Shown here one piece after another: positions 52,739 through 61,487 of a stretch of DNA of 64,000 bases. Source of the stretch: Chryseosolibacter sp036402115 (lineage in GTDB: Bacteria; Bacteroidota; Bacteroidia; Cytophagales; Cyclobacteriaceae); assembly GCA_036402115.1 (NCBI GenBank), contig DASWTM010000198.1:1-64000 (forward strand), given 5' to 3'. A model generated the notes under the pieces. The model was given only the letters and a program-made list of their open reading frames with translations, was not told where the DNA came from and made no database searches. The translations under genes and the position numbers were made by a program. Each line of letters begins with the position of its first letter. Within the stretch, counting starts at the first letter, position 1.

Positions 52739-54237
52739 TCACCAGTCACATCATAGACGACAAGTTCCGACAACTTAACGCTTGTAGTTGAATCCTTTTT
52801 CAACGGCCGAAGACTGACAGTATATATATCATGCGGGAGTTGGAACTTCCACACGAGTTCCGGGCGCCAATGCTTGCGATTCAGCGGAATTTCCACGACC
52901 TCTATATACTTATTGTTTAGGTATAATTCTGCCAAAACTATTTCGTCTGATTCTGGCGCAGGCGCAGCACCGCGCAAAACGAAACCGATTCCTTCAAACT
53001 CAAAATCGAGGCGATCAGTTAGCGTAGCATCAGCCAGATTCCGTATCTCCTTTGGATAATGGCCTTCAAAGCTTCGTTCGAGCTTCGCGGGTGATGGTGT
53101 TTGGCGTGCAATCACAATCTGATCCTTGGTTATTCTCCCTTTAGCGTTCTCAACCATTGACAACGCTTGCCGAAAGGTAATATCGCATGCATCTGCTAGA
53201 CTCAAGGTGGAGTGATGGAACGGAAGTGCTTCGATCTCATCTATTCCCTGTTTCCACTGTACTGGAATTTTCTCGTAACCATTCATGACGCCAAGGATCC
53301 CGGCAACTGTCGCAACGTTGCCATCACCGCGATTCATAGCCTTGATAATCTGAAGCGTTTTGTCGAAGTCACCTTCCCCGTACAGCAGAGCAAGGGTAAT
53401 GTAGGAAGCATTGATTTTTGCATCCGCATCCTCTTCTCCGATCAGGCGTTCCGGGCAGCCGAACTTTTTTGACCATTTCCGTTGAAATTGTGCAAGGGCA
53501 CGATCCCACGCATATGGATATTGATGATATTGCTCGACTGCGTACTTCACGGTCTGGAAGAAATTACTCTTTGAAGGAATGGCATGTAGTGCCTCTTCAA
53601 TAATATTTTGGGGACTGTTTGAGACAAAAGCTAGTGAGTAAAGCGTGGCCACATACAATCCGCCATAGTAGCCATCTCCGTAGCTCATCAGGTGACCAAC
53701 TTTTTGGCTAAGCTGAGCTGCTGACTGCGGTAAGCCCGGAAACATCAACCCTATAAAATCGGCATGAGCAAGAAAATCGCTGTCGTCAGCATGCGGGTTG
53801 TTTAGCCAATAGCCTGAACGTTGCGGACTCATTCCTTTTTGCAAATTGTAGCGCGCTGACCGGCATCCATGATTTACATCATATGTTGCCAGCAAGTAAC
53901 TTTCCGCGAGCTTCTTCGGTGTCACTTCAACACCGAATTCGCGAATGGCTTCGAGAAACGTCAAGTCGATATAAACGTCATCATAAGCATCAGGATCGGA
54001 ATTAAACGTTGAAAGCTGATAGCCATCGCTCCATTGTACATTTTCACCGATACCGCTTTCACGCGAGGCAGATGCCTGCACTTCAGTAGCGTACGTTACA
54101 CCGATGACCTGGCCCGTCCACCCACCTTTGATTTTATCATAAAGCGCGGAACGGCTCAAGAGATGCTTGTCGCGCCCGGACTTGTGAAAGGGCTGCCAGG
54201 AGACTACCAGGAAAATCGATAAAAAAACAAATTTCAT
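52735..54237 (-). CDS. secreted ADP-ribosylglycohydrolase-family protein
   Basis: This 500-residue protein has a signal-like N-terminus (MKFVFLSIFLVVSWQ). The DraG/ARH fold shows KIKGGWTGQVIGVTYA (about 36-51), the acidic pair in AYDDVYIDLTFLEAI (about 84-98), and NRGDGNVATVAGILGVMNG (about 306-324). In active enzymes the latter is GxDxDT; here it is GDGNV, so one acidic metal ligand is replaced by Asn. A C-terminal ~110 residues look like a beta-sandwich. It may remove ADP-ribose or act on another N-glycoside in the periplasm. Its stop overlaps the end of the PorE-like gene by 4 nt, tail-to-tail. Confidence 0.85.
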   Translation of the reverse strand: MKFVFLSIFLVVSWQPFHKSGRDKHLLSRSALYDKIKGGWTGQVIGVTYATEVQASASRESGIGENVQWSDGYQLSTFNSDPDAYDDVYIDLTFLEAIREFGVEVTPKKLAESYLLATYDVNHGCRSARYNLQKGMSPQRSGYWLNNPHADDSDFLAHADFIGLMFPGLPQSAAQLSQKVGHLMSYGDGYYGGLYVATLYSLAFVSNSPQNIIEEALHAIPSKSNFFQTVKYAVEQYHQYPYAWDRALAQFQRKWSKKFGCPERLIGEEDADAKINASYITLALLYGEGDFDKTLQIIKAMNRGDGNVATVAGILGVMNGYEKIPVQWKQGIDEIEALPFHHSTLSLADACDITFRQALSMVENAKGRITKDQIVIARQTPSPAKLERSFEGHYPKEIRNLADATLTDRLDFEFEGIGFVLRGAAPAPESDEIVLAELYLNNKYIEVVEIPLNRKHWRPELVWKFQLPHDIYTVSLRPLKKDSTTSVKLSELVVYDVTGD

Positions 54238-54291
54238 ATGCTACTGGACAAGCCGCTAAAAAACGCGCGCCAGCCGAAGCAGCAATACGCC

Positions 54292-55407
54292 TTATGTAAG
54301 ATTAGGCAGCATCAGTTTAAAGACAGTGCTTTCACCGGGTCGCGAGTCAACCGATATTGATCCGCTGAGTTTGTCCAGTGTCTCCTTGACAATGTAAAGT
54401 CCGAGCCCCGCACCTTCACTGCGCTCCGTAGCACGGTAAAACATATCGAAGACTTTTCCGAGAAACTCATCCGGTATGCCGATTCCATTGTCCCGGAAAA
54501 CGATACTAAGATTCGCCTCATCGATGTGGCACAATACTTCAATAAAGCAGCGTTCCTTCTTTTCATCGCGATACTTGATCGCATTAGACACCAGGTTATT
54601 AAAAATTACCGCGAGCCTTGCCTGATCCTGCCAAAGTTCCGCAGTCGCGTCAATCTTAATTGTCTTGGTAATCAACTCAGATCCCGGCAGGTACATTAGT
54701 TTTTCAAAACTTTCGTCAAGCAACCGATGCAGGTCAATCTTTTCTTTCTTGACGTCTGTACGCGCATTTTTCGAATAGTCAAGTATTTCTTTTAAGGTCT
54801 CATCAAGCTTGTCGATACTGTGATTCATCATTGAAAAATACGGCTTGAGATCAGTTTGAGGACTATCACTTTCTAGCTCTACCAGTTTAAGGAGTCCAAG
54901 CAAAGACATTAAAGGTGCACGAAGATTGTGTGACACGCTGTAGACAAAACTGTCGAGCTCGCGATTGATCTTTTTGAGCTCTTCATTTTGCATCCGGAGC
55001 GTTTGTTCGTTGTTTCGTCTATGCCATTCCAGCGAACGCTGCTTCAGTGCGTTTTGTATTGCTGACGGCAGTCGAACAAGATTTGACTTTAAGACATAAT
55101 CATCAGCACCTTGCTTCAGGCAGCTAACTGCAAACTCTTCTGAAACAGTGCCGGTTACCAGAATAAATGGAATATTGAGGCTGGCGGACTGACAGATCGA
55201 AAGTGCTTCAAGCGAATTGAACTGAGGAAGCCCGTGGTCGGATAACACAACATCCGGCTTGAAAGAATTGAGCGCCTGCACAAACTCGTCTTTTGTATCA
55301 ACACGCTTTCCGACAAAATCCAATTTCTGCTTGGTTAGTATTCTCTCGATCAAACCAACGTCCTCTGGAATATCTTCAAGCATTAAAATCTTTAGTGTCT
55401 CGTTCAT
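54292..55407 (-). CDS. soluble REC-histidine kinase fusion (paralogue 1)
   Basis: This 371-residue protein has an N-terminal receiver (phospho-Asp57 in VVLSDHGLP), a short coiled coil (residues 125-150), and HisKA with the acceptor His in FVYSVSHNLRAPL. The HATPase domain has N box NNLVSNAIKY, FRDNGIGIP and GAGLGLYIVKE. There is no membrane segment, so it is a cytosolic kinase controlled by phosphorylation of its own receiver. It is the last gene of a three-gene operon (CHASE3 kinase, Rcp1-like receiver, this protein) and is closely similar to the product at 58955-60112. Confidence 0.92.
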   Translation of the reverse strand: MNETLKILMLEDIPEDVGLIERILTKQKLDFVGKRVDTKDEFVQALNSFKPDVVLSDHGLPQFNSLEALSICQSASLNIPFILVTGTVSEEFAVSCLKQGADDYVLKSNLVRLPSAIQNALKQRSLEWHRRNNEQTLRMQNEELKKINRELDSFVYSVSHNLRAPLMSLLGLLKLVELESDSPQTDLKPYFSMMNHSIDKLDETLKEILDYSKNARTDVKKEKIDLHRLLDESFEKLMYLPGSELITKTIKIDATAELWQDQARLAVIFNNLVSNAIKYRDEKKERCFIEVLCHIDEANLSIVFRDNGIGIPDEFLGKVFDMFYRATERSEGAGLGLYIVKETLDKLSGSISVDSRPGESTVFKLMLPNLT

Positions 55408-55424
55408 GGGCGTCTTAGGAAAAT

Positions 55425-55850
55425 CTATTTAGGTGGTTGATTAAGCAAGAGCCAAAAAAAGCCGATCTCCGAAATGGCTTTTGCAAACTTGTCAAAGTCA
55501 ACGGGTTTAACAATGTATGCGTTTACGCCTAACTTATACGACTCAACGATATCCTTCTCTTCTTTGGAAGACGTTAACACTACTACAGGAATTATTTTTT
55601 TACGGTCATCACTCTTTAATTTTCGCAGCACCTCGATACCATCTACCTTCGGCATTTTAAGATCGAGCAGAATGACCTTGGGGATGCTGGTCATTTTCTC
55701 GGAGAAGAGATAGTTCAACGCTTCCTCCCCATCCAATAAGTGTAAAAGATTGTTGGCAAGATTATGCTTCTTCAAAGCTCGAATGGTCAATCCTGCATCA
55801 TCAAGGTTATCTTCCACGAGGAGAATTTCAACTGCGTTAGTGTTTTCCAT
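55425..55850 (-). CDS. Rcp1-like single-domain response regulator
   Basis: From the ATG at 55850 (MENTNAVEILLVEDN) the product has 141 residues; a longer reading to 55883 lies wholly within the kinase gene and adds nothing family-like. It is a receiver of the Rcp1 type found next to phytochrome-like kinases. Asp63 in ILLDLKMP is the phosphorylation site, the switch Thr is in VVLTSS, and Lys is in YIVKP. Its start overlaps the end of the CHASE3 kinase gene by 14 nt, and it is 17 bp from the REC-kinase gene, so all three are co-transcribed. Confidence 0.9.
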   Translation of the reverse strand: MENTNAVEILLVEDNLDDAGLTIRALKKHNLANNLLHLLDGEEALNYLFSEKMTSIPKVILLDLKMPKVDGIEVLRKLKSDDRKKIIPVVVLTSSKEEKDIVESYKLGVNAYIVKPVDFDKFAKAISEIGFFWLLLNQPPK

Positions 55851-57564
55851 TGTTTGTTGGTATAGAGAAATGAAATGTTGCACCTTCGTTTAGAACGGCA
55901 TTTGCCCATACCCGTCCATGATGTTTTTCAACAACGCGCTTCACAATGGCAAGACCCACACCGGTACCGGAAAAATCCTGAATACGGTGAAGGCGTTGAA
56001 AGACACCAAAAAGCTTAGACACATACTGCATGTCAAAGCCCACACCGTTGTCGCTTACAACGTATTCAATTTCATCTTCAGAGGCGATCGAAAAAACTTC
56101 AATACGCGGGTTTTCAGTTTTGCCAGTGTACTTAATGGCGTTCGATAACAAATTAACCCATACTTGTTTTATCATGTCAATGTCTACCGGAGCTGAATCA
56201 AGTTGACTGATTCTGATTTCGATTGAGCGGCCACGGTGATCGTCAAGAAGTTCTTTTTTTACTGAATTTACAAGGGAAGTCATGTCAACATTCGTTCGCT
56301 GCAGTTCTTTTCTTCCAAGGCGCGCAAATTCAAGCAGGTCATCGATCAGTTTTCCCATTCTGCGCGCATTATTAACGATCACGTTGATAACGCGTTCACC
56401 TTCTGCATCGAGCTTGGTACCATAATCTTCCTGCAAAATTCGCGCGTAACCATCCACGGATCGCAGCGGGGCACGAAGATCATGTGATACTGAATAGGTA
56501 AAGGCTTCCAGCTCGCGATTAAGATTTTTGATTTCCATCTCCGCTTTTTTCCTGTCCGTATTGTCAATGGTAATCGTTCGGCTCTTAATGTATCTTCCTT
56601 GTTCATCTTTTATGGCAATGGCACTTAACGAGATTGGAAGTAATGCGCCATTCTTTCCAACGAGTGTCATCTCAAGATCACGCACCATGCCAGTATCCTT
56701 AAACTTTGCGAACTCCTCTTCGAATACTGGGTGGCTTTCCTCCGCCAGCAGTTCAGGAAATCTCACTCTACCAACAATTTCTTCGCGCTTATAACCCAGC
56801 CAGTTGCATAGGGTGTTATTTACATTCACAACCACTCCTCGATGGTCGAGGGAATGATATCCACAGGGTGCGTTGTTATACAGGTCTTCAATTTCATTCA
56901 GAGCGAGGTTAAGTTGCATCTCACTCTCAATCCGAGCTTTGAGATTAACATTGATCGCATAGAATGTGACGAGCAGGATTAAGGTGATAGCTACGAGAAG
57001 ATAGATGAACGTGCGATTAAAACTCATTATACCGTGGTCATTGCGGGCAGATCTGACCGCAAGCAACCGGTGCTCCTCCTCCTGAAACTGCGCGACAGCC
57101 TGTCTGACCGAATCGAGTAAAAATTTTCCTTGTAAGGTCGAATTCAATTTAATCGCCTCATCAAAGCCCCGCTCCCGGGTTCTTACCGCTGTTTCACAAA
57201 ACGTTGCCAATCGAAGTACGAGCGAATTCAACTGGGTTACTTTTGCTTGCTGTTTCGAATTGTCAGCGGTAATATCTGTCAATGCTTTCACCTCTTCTGT
57301 AATGGCATTCTTTGCACGATTAAACGTAAGAAGAAACGTATCGTTCCCGGTAATAGCGAACCCACGCTGTCCCAATTCCATATTGGTGGCGAGGCTGAGC
57401 ACTCGTTCAGATTGGAGTAGTACATCCAGCGTGTGCGCAACGCTATCGCTATTGGCCACAAGTCTTGACTTATTTTCCAACGACAAATAAGCCAGCGAAA
57501 ATAAAATAAGCAGTGCAGCCACGACCCCCGCAATAATCCGCTTGTTAAAATAGAACTTCAACAT
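55837..57564 (-). CDS. CHASE3-PAS membrane histidine kinase
   Basis: The product has 575 residues. Membrane spans at about 11-30 and 188-208 flank a CHASE3-type periplasmic sensor (about 35-180; ATNMELGQRGFAITGNDTFL is typical). A PAS domain follows (about 225-340; NAPCGYHSLDHRGVVVNVNN, then KSRTITIDNTDRKKAE). HisKA has its His in AFTYSVSHDLRAPL, and HATPase has NLLSNAIKY, VVSDNGVGFDM and GTGVGLAIVKR. The kinase class is the one that pairs with Rcp1-like receivers, and such a receiver gene follows with a 14-nt overlap. The signal sensed is unknown. Confidence 0.93.
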   Translation of the reverse strand: MLKFYFNKRIIAGVVAALLILFSLAYLSLENKSRLVANSDSVAHTLDVLLQSERVLSLATNMELGQRGFAITGNDTFLLTFNRAKNAITEEVKALTDITADNSKQQAKVTQLNSLVLRLATFCETAVRTRERGFDEAIKLNSTLQGKFLLDSVRQAVAQFQEEEHRLLAVRSARNDHGIMSFNRTFIYLLVAITLILLVTFYAINVNLKARIESEMQLNLALNEIEDLYNNAPCGYHSLDHRGVVVNVNNTLCNWLGYKREEIVGRVRFPELLAEESHPVFEEEFAKFKDTGMVRDLEMTLVGKNGALLPISLSAIAIKDEQGRYIKSRTITIDNTDRKKAEMEIKNLNRELEAFTYSVSHDLRAPLRSVDGYARILQEDYGTKLDAEGERVINVIVNNARRMGKLIDDLLEFARLGRKELQRTNVDMTSLVNSVKKELLDDHRGRSIEIRISQLDSAPVDIDMIKQVWVNLLSNAIKYTGKTENPRIEVFSIASEDEIEYVVSDNGVGFDMQYVSKLFGVFQRLHRIQDFSGTGVGLAIVKRVVEKHHGRVWANAVLNEGATFHFSIPTNNGKH

Positions 57565-57624
57565 GTTTTTTCGAACCGGAACCTTACGGAACCAAATACA
57601 TTTTTAATCTAACAATCTTAAAAA

Positions 57625-57650
57625 TTCCGGAATGGTATTTTCCGAAATGG
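57625..57650. promoter_or_regulatory. tandem 11-bp direct repeat with central palindrome, upstream of the CHASE3 kinase
   Basis: The 337-bp gap 57565-57901 between divergent genes holds TTCCGGAATGG (57625) and TTCCGAAATGG (57640), 15 bp start to start. The first copy lies in the 10-bp palindrome ATTCCGGAAT. It is about 60 bp upstream of the kinase start and could be a regulator site. The rest of the gap is A/T-rich and shows no clear promoter match. Confidence 0.35.
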
Positions 57651-57901
57651 GATGGGCTGGTGATAAAGTTAAAAATATGTACCCGCATTTAGAATTCTTT
57701 TTCGACAAATTTTGATCGTTCTCCACTAAACAAAATGAAAAATTCAGTGTTTAACGCAACCTTTTAAGCGTAGAAATAAATCCTTTCTGTGGGGAAATAT
57801 TCAACAGCGAAAAATAAAGTTTGCAGCAGTAGATGCGAAAACACGTTTCAGAAGCATACTGGCAGGCAAATTGAAAACGCTGTAGCGAATTAGCAAACGT
57901 T

Positions 57902-58156
57902 ATGAGCGCAACAATGAAGGCAAAAACATTTCAAAATCTTTTAAAACGGATCGGTAACGGACTCACTATGCTCCGGAAGCAGCGGGGCTACGAAAATATA
58001 TCCGACTTTACGAAAGATCATAATCTTCCAATGATTCAATATTGGAGAATCGAGAAGGGCAAAGCAAATGTCACCCTAAAAAGTCTCGCAAAGCTTCTCG
58101 CTATTCATAACCTGCAGCCAGAAGATTTTTTCTGTTGGCTGAAAGATACACTCTGA
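57902..58156 (+). CDS. small XRE-type helix-turn-helix protein
   Basis: This 84-residue protein is essentially one helix-turn-helix domain of the XRE/Cro type. It has LLKRIGNGLTMLRKQRG (helix 1), ENISDFTKDHNLPMIQYWRIEKG (helices 2-3, in two parts), and NVTLKSLAKLLAIHNLQPEDFF (helices 4-5). It is presumably a DNA-binding repressor of a few targets. It sits between the two REC-kinase loci and is divergent from the CHASE3 kinase, so the kinase operon is an obvious candidate target. No toxin-like partner gene is adjacent. Confidence 0.8.
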   Translation: MSATMKAKTFQNLLKRIGNGLTMLRKQRGYENISDFTKDHNLPMIQYWRIEKGKANVTLKSLAKLLAIHNLQPEDFFCWLKDTL

Positions 58157-58178
58157 TTTTTACCCTCCTCCCAACCGT

Positions 58179-58244
58179 TGGCCGGACACATCGGTCATCA
58201 TACCGGATAATACACCCACTGCACCCCTAACTTTTATCCGGCCA
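58179..58244 (+). other. candidate structured leader with mutually exclusive stems
   Basis: TGGCCGGA (58179-58186) pairs perfectly with TCCGGCCA (58237-58244). CCGGATAA (58203-58210) pairs perfectly with TTATCCGG (58234-58241). The two stems share 58237-58241, so they exclude each other. A small CGGT/ACCG hairpin (58192-58205) fits inside the first. The element ends 70 bp before the next start codon. It could be a switching leader RNA or a chance result of a CCGG-rich stretch. Confidence 0.3.
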
Positions 58245-58313
58245 GCATTCATAAATGTTTTCCAACTTACATTTACCCCGATTTGAAGTAAATGTGAAAT
58301 TGACCTTGTGCTG

Positions 58314-58961
58314 ATGACTTCACCAAACCTAAATTTTATCACGGACCAGTCGCAGATCCTCAAATGCCTTACTGAAAGCCTTCACAGAGGAAATGTTGTA
58401 GGGATCACTTCTGAGGCGGCTGGGCATACACTATTCCTCACAGCCGTAGAGAACATTTTTGAAAGCGGAATTACGCGCGAGAAAATGATTGTTTTGAAAA
58501 AATTCGACATCCACGGTATTGTGCACGAAAACAATTGCATTCCGCTGAAGCAGATTGATCGTGTGGAATCCTATCAAACCCTGTACAAGGACAGCCTTCG
58601 CAAAACTTTTCGAACGATCGTCAGTGAAAACGAAGCCAATACAAAGATCAGGCGACTTGAAAGCTTCATTTCCAGTCACGACCTGAGACTCATCCTGATT
58701 AAGTTGATTGACACGCCACAGCGCGTGCGGCTTTTAGTTTCCGGACGCCAGGCAGATCCTATCGAAGGTTTCGTAAAAGATATCGATCAACGATTTGAAA
58801 AACTTGTCGTGCAAGTTGGTTCAAACAGCCAGCTGAAGAAAGAAATTAAAATCGGTCAAATTGAAAGCCTGCAATTTGATTCGTTTTTCAGTTTTAAGGG
58901 AAGTCTTTCCAAAACTTTCATTGTACAGGAATCACCGCTTAAACTGAGCAAGGCTCAGTAA
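58314..58961 (+). CDS. protein of unknown function with two SH3/Sm-like segments
   Basis: This 215-residue protein starts at the ATG at 58314; a GTG two codons earlier is possible. There is no signal peptide or membrane segment. Two stretches look like small beta-barrels: MIVLKKFDIHGIVHENNCIP followed by LKQIDRVESYQ (about 58-88), and RVRLLVSGRQADPIEGFVKD followed by IKIGQIESLQFDSF (about 140-187). They resemble each other in pattern (hydrophobic strand, turn, strand, ending in I..I/V..). This recalls Sm- or PilZ-like folds but without the RxxxR motif of PilZ. Its 3' end overlaps the convergent REC-kinase by 7 nt. I do not recognise the family. Confidence 0.7.
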   Translation: MTSPNLNFITDQSQILKCLTESLHRGNVVGITSEAAGHTLFLTAVENIFESGITREKMIVLKKFDIHGIVHENNCIPLKQIDRVESYQTLYKDSLRKTFRTIVSENEANTKIRRLESFISSHDLRLILIKLIDTPQRVRLLVSGRQADPIEGFVKDIDQRFEKLVVQVGSNSQLKKEIKIGQIESLQFDSFFSFKGSLSKTFIVQESPLKLSKAQ

Positions 58962-60112
58962 CTCGCTTCAAGCGTATGGTTTACCGATGCATTTGATGAA
59001 ATGAAATTCGGGAGCTCGATTGTGAAGAGCGTTCCCTGTCCCACTTTCGACTGAATGGAGATTTTACCTCCAAGCTTATCGATGGCTTCTTTAACAATAT
59101 ACAGCCCGAGTCCGGCACCTTTGTTTTTTTCCGTTCCACGAAAAAACATGTCGAACACTTTATCCAGGTATCGTTCTTCAATTCCGATACCATTATCTTC
59201 GAAGATCATTACTGCCTTTTCTTCATCAACGTCTACGGCTATACGAATAAACGGTGATTGCTTTTCAGCATCGTGATACTTGATGGCGTTTGAGATCAAA
59301 TTATTCATGATCACGGATAAGCGATAACTATCGGAATGAAAATTAGACTTTTCGTTAATCATTATGAAGCGCTGGATATGCTGCGATCCCGGCATAAACT
59401 GCATCTTTTCAAAATGATCATCAATCATCTTTTTCAGGTCAATCTTCTCGATCGAAAGATTCTGCCTCGCATTTCTCGAATAATCAAGTATCTCTTTTAC
59501 GGTTTCATCCAGCTTATGAATGCTGGTTTCCATCATCGAAAAGTACAAGTCGAGCTCTGACTTATTGTTTTGATTCTCATGCTTGGCCAGATCCAGTAGT
59601 CCCAACACTGACATAAGCGGTGCCCTGAGATTATGCGAGACGCTATAAACAAAGCTATCAAGCTCCTTATTGATCTTTTTAAGCTCAGCATTCTGGGACT
59701 GCAACGCCTGCGCGGCTCTTGCTTTGGCATCTTCAGCCTTGCGTTGCTTCAAAGCATTTTGGATTGCATTCGGAAGTCGCGCCAGGTTTGATTTAAGAAC
59801 ATAATCGTCTGCCCCGGCTTTGAGGCAGGTAACGGCAAACTCTTCCGATACCGCACCTGTAACAAGGATGAACGGAATTTTGCCCGCATGCTGCTTACTC
59901 AATGCAAGTGCTTCCACGGAGTCGAACTGCGGCAGCGAATGATCAGAAAGGATTACGTCAGCCCGATAGTCATGCAATGCACGTAAGAAGCCCTCACGCG
60001 TATCCTCTTGTCTGACTTCGAAATCCAATCCTGCTTTCTTCAGGGTCCTTTTGATCAACTCTACGTCATCTTCAACATCTTCGAGGATCAAGATCTTAAG
60101 CGTACTTTCCAT
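58955..60112 (-). CDS. soluble REC-histidine kinase fusion (paralogue 2)
   Basis: This 385-residue protein has the same design as the product at 54292-55407. The receiver has Asp57 in VILSDHSLP, HisKA has its His in FVYSVSHNLRAPL, and HATPase has NNLISNAIKY, FEDNGIGIE and GAGLGLYIVKE. The two are clearly duplicates: they share runs such as PFILVTGAVSEEFAVTCLK (VTGTVSEEFAVSCLK in the first) and both lack membrane segments. This copy has a longer Ala/Gln-rich coiled coil (KARAAQALQSQNAEL) and a longer tail. It stands alone, 2.8 kb from the operon of its paralogue. Confidence 0.92.
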   Translation of the reverse strand: MESTLKILILEDVEDDVELIKRTLKKAGLDFEVRQEDTREGFLRALHDYRADVILSDHSLPQFDSVEALALSKQHAGKIPFILVTGAVSEEFAVTCLKAGADDYVLKSNLARLPNAIQNALKQRKAEDAKARAAQALQSQNAELKKINKELDSFVYSVSHNLRAPLMSVLGLLDLAKHENQNNKSELDLYFSMMETSIHKLDETVKEILDYSRNARQNLSIEKIDLKKMIDDHFEKMQFMPGSQHIQRFIMINEKSNFHSDSYRLSVIMNNLISNAIKYHDAEKQSPFIRIAVDVDEEKAVMIFEDNGIGIEERYLDKVFDMFFRGTEKNKGAGLGLYIVKEAIDKLGGKISIQSKVGQGTLFTIELPNFISSNASVNHTLEASY

Positions 60113-60426
60113 TCCTGAATTTTATAAAATTAATTCGTCTTACAGGGAAGGTGTAAACATCATTCCATAGAGAAATATGTGGCTTTGTCGTTGCGCAATT
60201 TTCTGGTATTTAAATTTGGGGTGAATGATCTACAATCAGCGACCGTTACCGGCTGTTTAGTTGGCGTAACGCTGATGTAAGGTTTCCACCTGAATAAGCA
60301 GCATAATCATTTACCTTGAGTCTTTGTTGAAGCTTCAAGCGGCAGTTTGGCCTGTAGGGCATGCGTTGCGTCAACAATTCTAAGCATGACCGAAATATAA
60401 CGATAGCAGAAAGTGTCGTTTGGAGT
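60113..60426. other. 314-bp intergenic region, no feature recognised
   Basis: This is the upstream region of the REC-kinase and the downstream region of the YCF48-like gene. It starts A/T-rich and has no TAnnTTTG match in the minus direction. I see no convincing hairpin, repeat or reading frame. Confidence 0.5.
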
Positions 60427-61449
60427 TTATTTCCGCGAGGTGATTAATCCCACTTTGCCGCTTCCTCCGGCAATAACAACAAGTGAGCCCCTTCTGGCTT
60501 TACGTACCACAGCGAATTGCTTCTCATCAGAGAGCGGTTGCCAATTGCGGCCACTGTCATAACTGATATCAATGCCCGGATATCCAGCAGCGATGAGAAC
60601 TTTATCAGAGATGTATTCACTTCCTTCGCGGATACCTCGCGTGGGCGTTATGGGCCGTGTCCAGGTTTTACCGCCATCCTGCGTGAGGAAAATATGGTCT
60701 TGCGCGAGTGAATCGATTTCGTAATTACCACCAACGATCAGTCCGTGGTTCTCATCGAGGAATGCGGTTGAAAAAATCCCCGTCATCGTTTCTCCCTGAA
60801 TGATGGGCACGTTCAGAATTCTCCAGGATTTCGCCTTGTCATGGGAAACAAAAATTCTCGAATGCTTACCGCCTGTTGCAATCACCACGTTCGCTTTACC
60901 GATACAGCGAATATTGGTTCCACTGGCAGCAAACGAACCTTCGCCCGCCATTAGCTTCGGACGCAAATCAGGAGCAAGTTCTTCCCAGGTTTTGCCGCCA
61001 TCCCTGGTGCGGATGATCAGCATTGAACCTTCAATTGCATCGCCATAAAAAATGCCTTCGTTCGAATTCCAAAAGTCAACACCGTCAATAAAGGCATCAG
61101 GATGACTATTTTGAAAAACGGGTTGCCAGTTACGGCCACCATCTGAAGTACGAAGGATTATTGCAGGGGTCCCTGCGTTGGCAATCACTGCGTGCAGCGA
61201 ATCAAATGCATACAGTGATCTGAACTCCAGTTTCTCATGCCCCTTTACCTGGAGAAAGCGCCACGTGTTGCCTCCATCCATTGATCGGCCCACCACACCC
61301 TTGCTTCCGCTCACCCAGGCTACACGGTCGTCAACTACTGACATACCACGGAAGTAAGCATCTGTATTTGTTTGGATTTTCTTCAGTTGGTAAACCTGCG
61401 CATGGGAAGCGGAAAAATGTAGCAGCAACAGAACAATGACAATGCGCAT
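60427..61449 (-). CDS. secreted YCF48-like BNR-repeat protein
   Basis: From the ATG at 61449 (MRIVIVLLLLHFSASHAQ, a signal peptide) the product has 340 residues; an upstream extension to 61479 would mask the signal. It carries at least five Asp-box motifs of S/T-x-D-G-G-x-x-W type: SMDGGNTW, TSDGGRNWQP, TRDGGKTWEE, SHDKAKSWRI and TQDGGKTWTR. This gives a seven-bladed propeller like the plant/cyanobacterial YCF48 assembly factor or sialidase-fold proteins. No catalytic sialidase residues are evident. Its role in the envelope is unknown. A 20-bp near-perfect palindrome lies about 40 bp upstream. Confidence 0.85.
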   Translation of the reverse strand: MRIVIVLLLLHFSASHAQVYQLKKIQTNTDAYFRGMSVVDDRVAWVSGSKGVVGRSMDGGNTWRFLQVKGHEKLEFRSLYAFDSLHAVIANAGTPAIILRTSDGGRNWQPVFQNSHPDAFIDGVDFWNSNEGIFYGDAIEGSMLIIRTRDGGKTWEELAPDLRPKLMAGEGSFAASGTNIRCIGKANVVIATGGKHSRIFVSHDKAKSWRILNVPIIQGETMTGIFSTAFLDENHGLIVGGNYEIDSLAQDHIFLTQDGGKTWTRPITPTRGIREGSEYISDKVLIAAGYPGIDISYDSGRNWQPLSDEKQFAVVRKARRGSLVVIAGGSGKVGLITSRK

Positions 61450-61487
61450 GATATTAGGTTTAAAGTCTAATGTTTTCAATCATTCTC

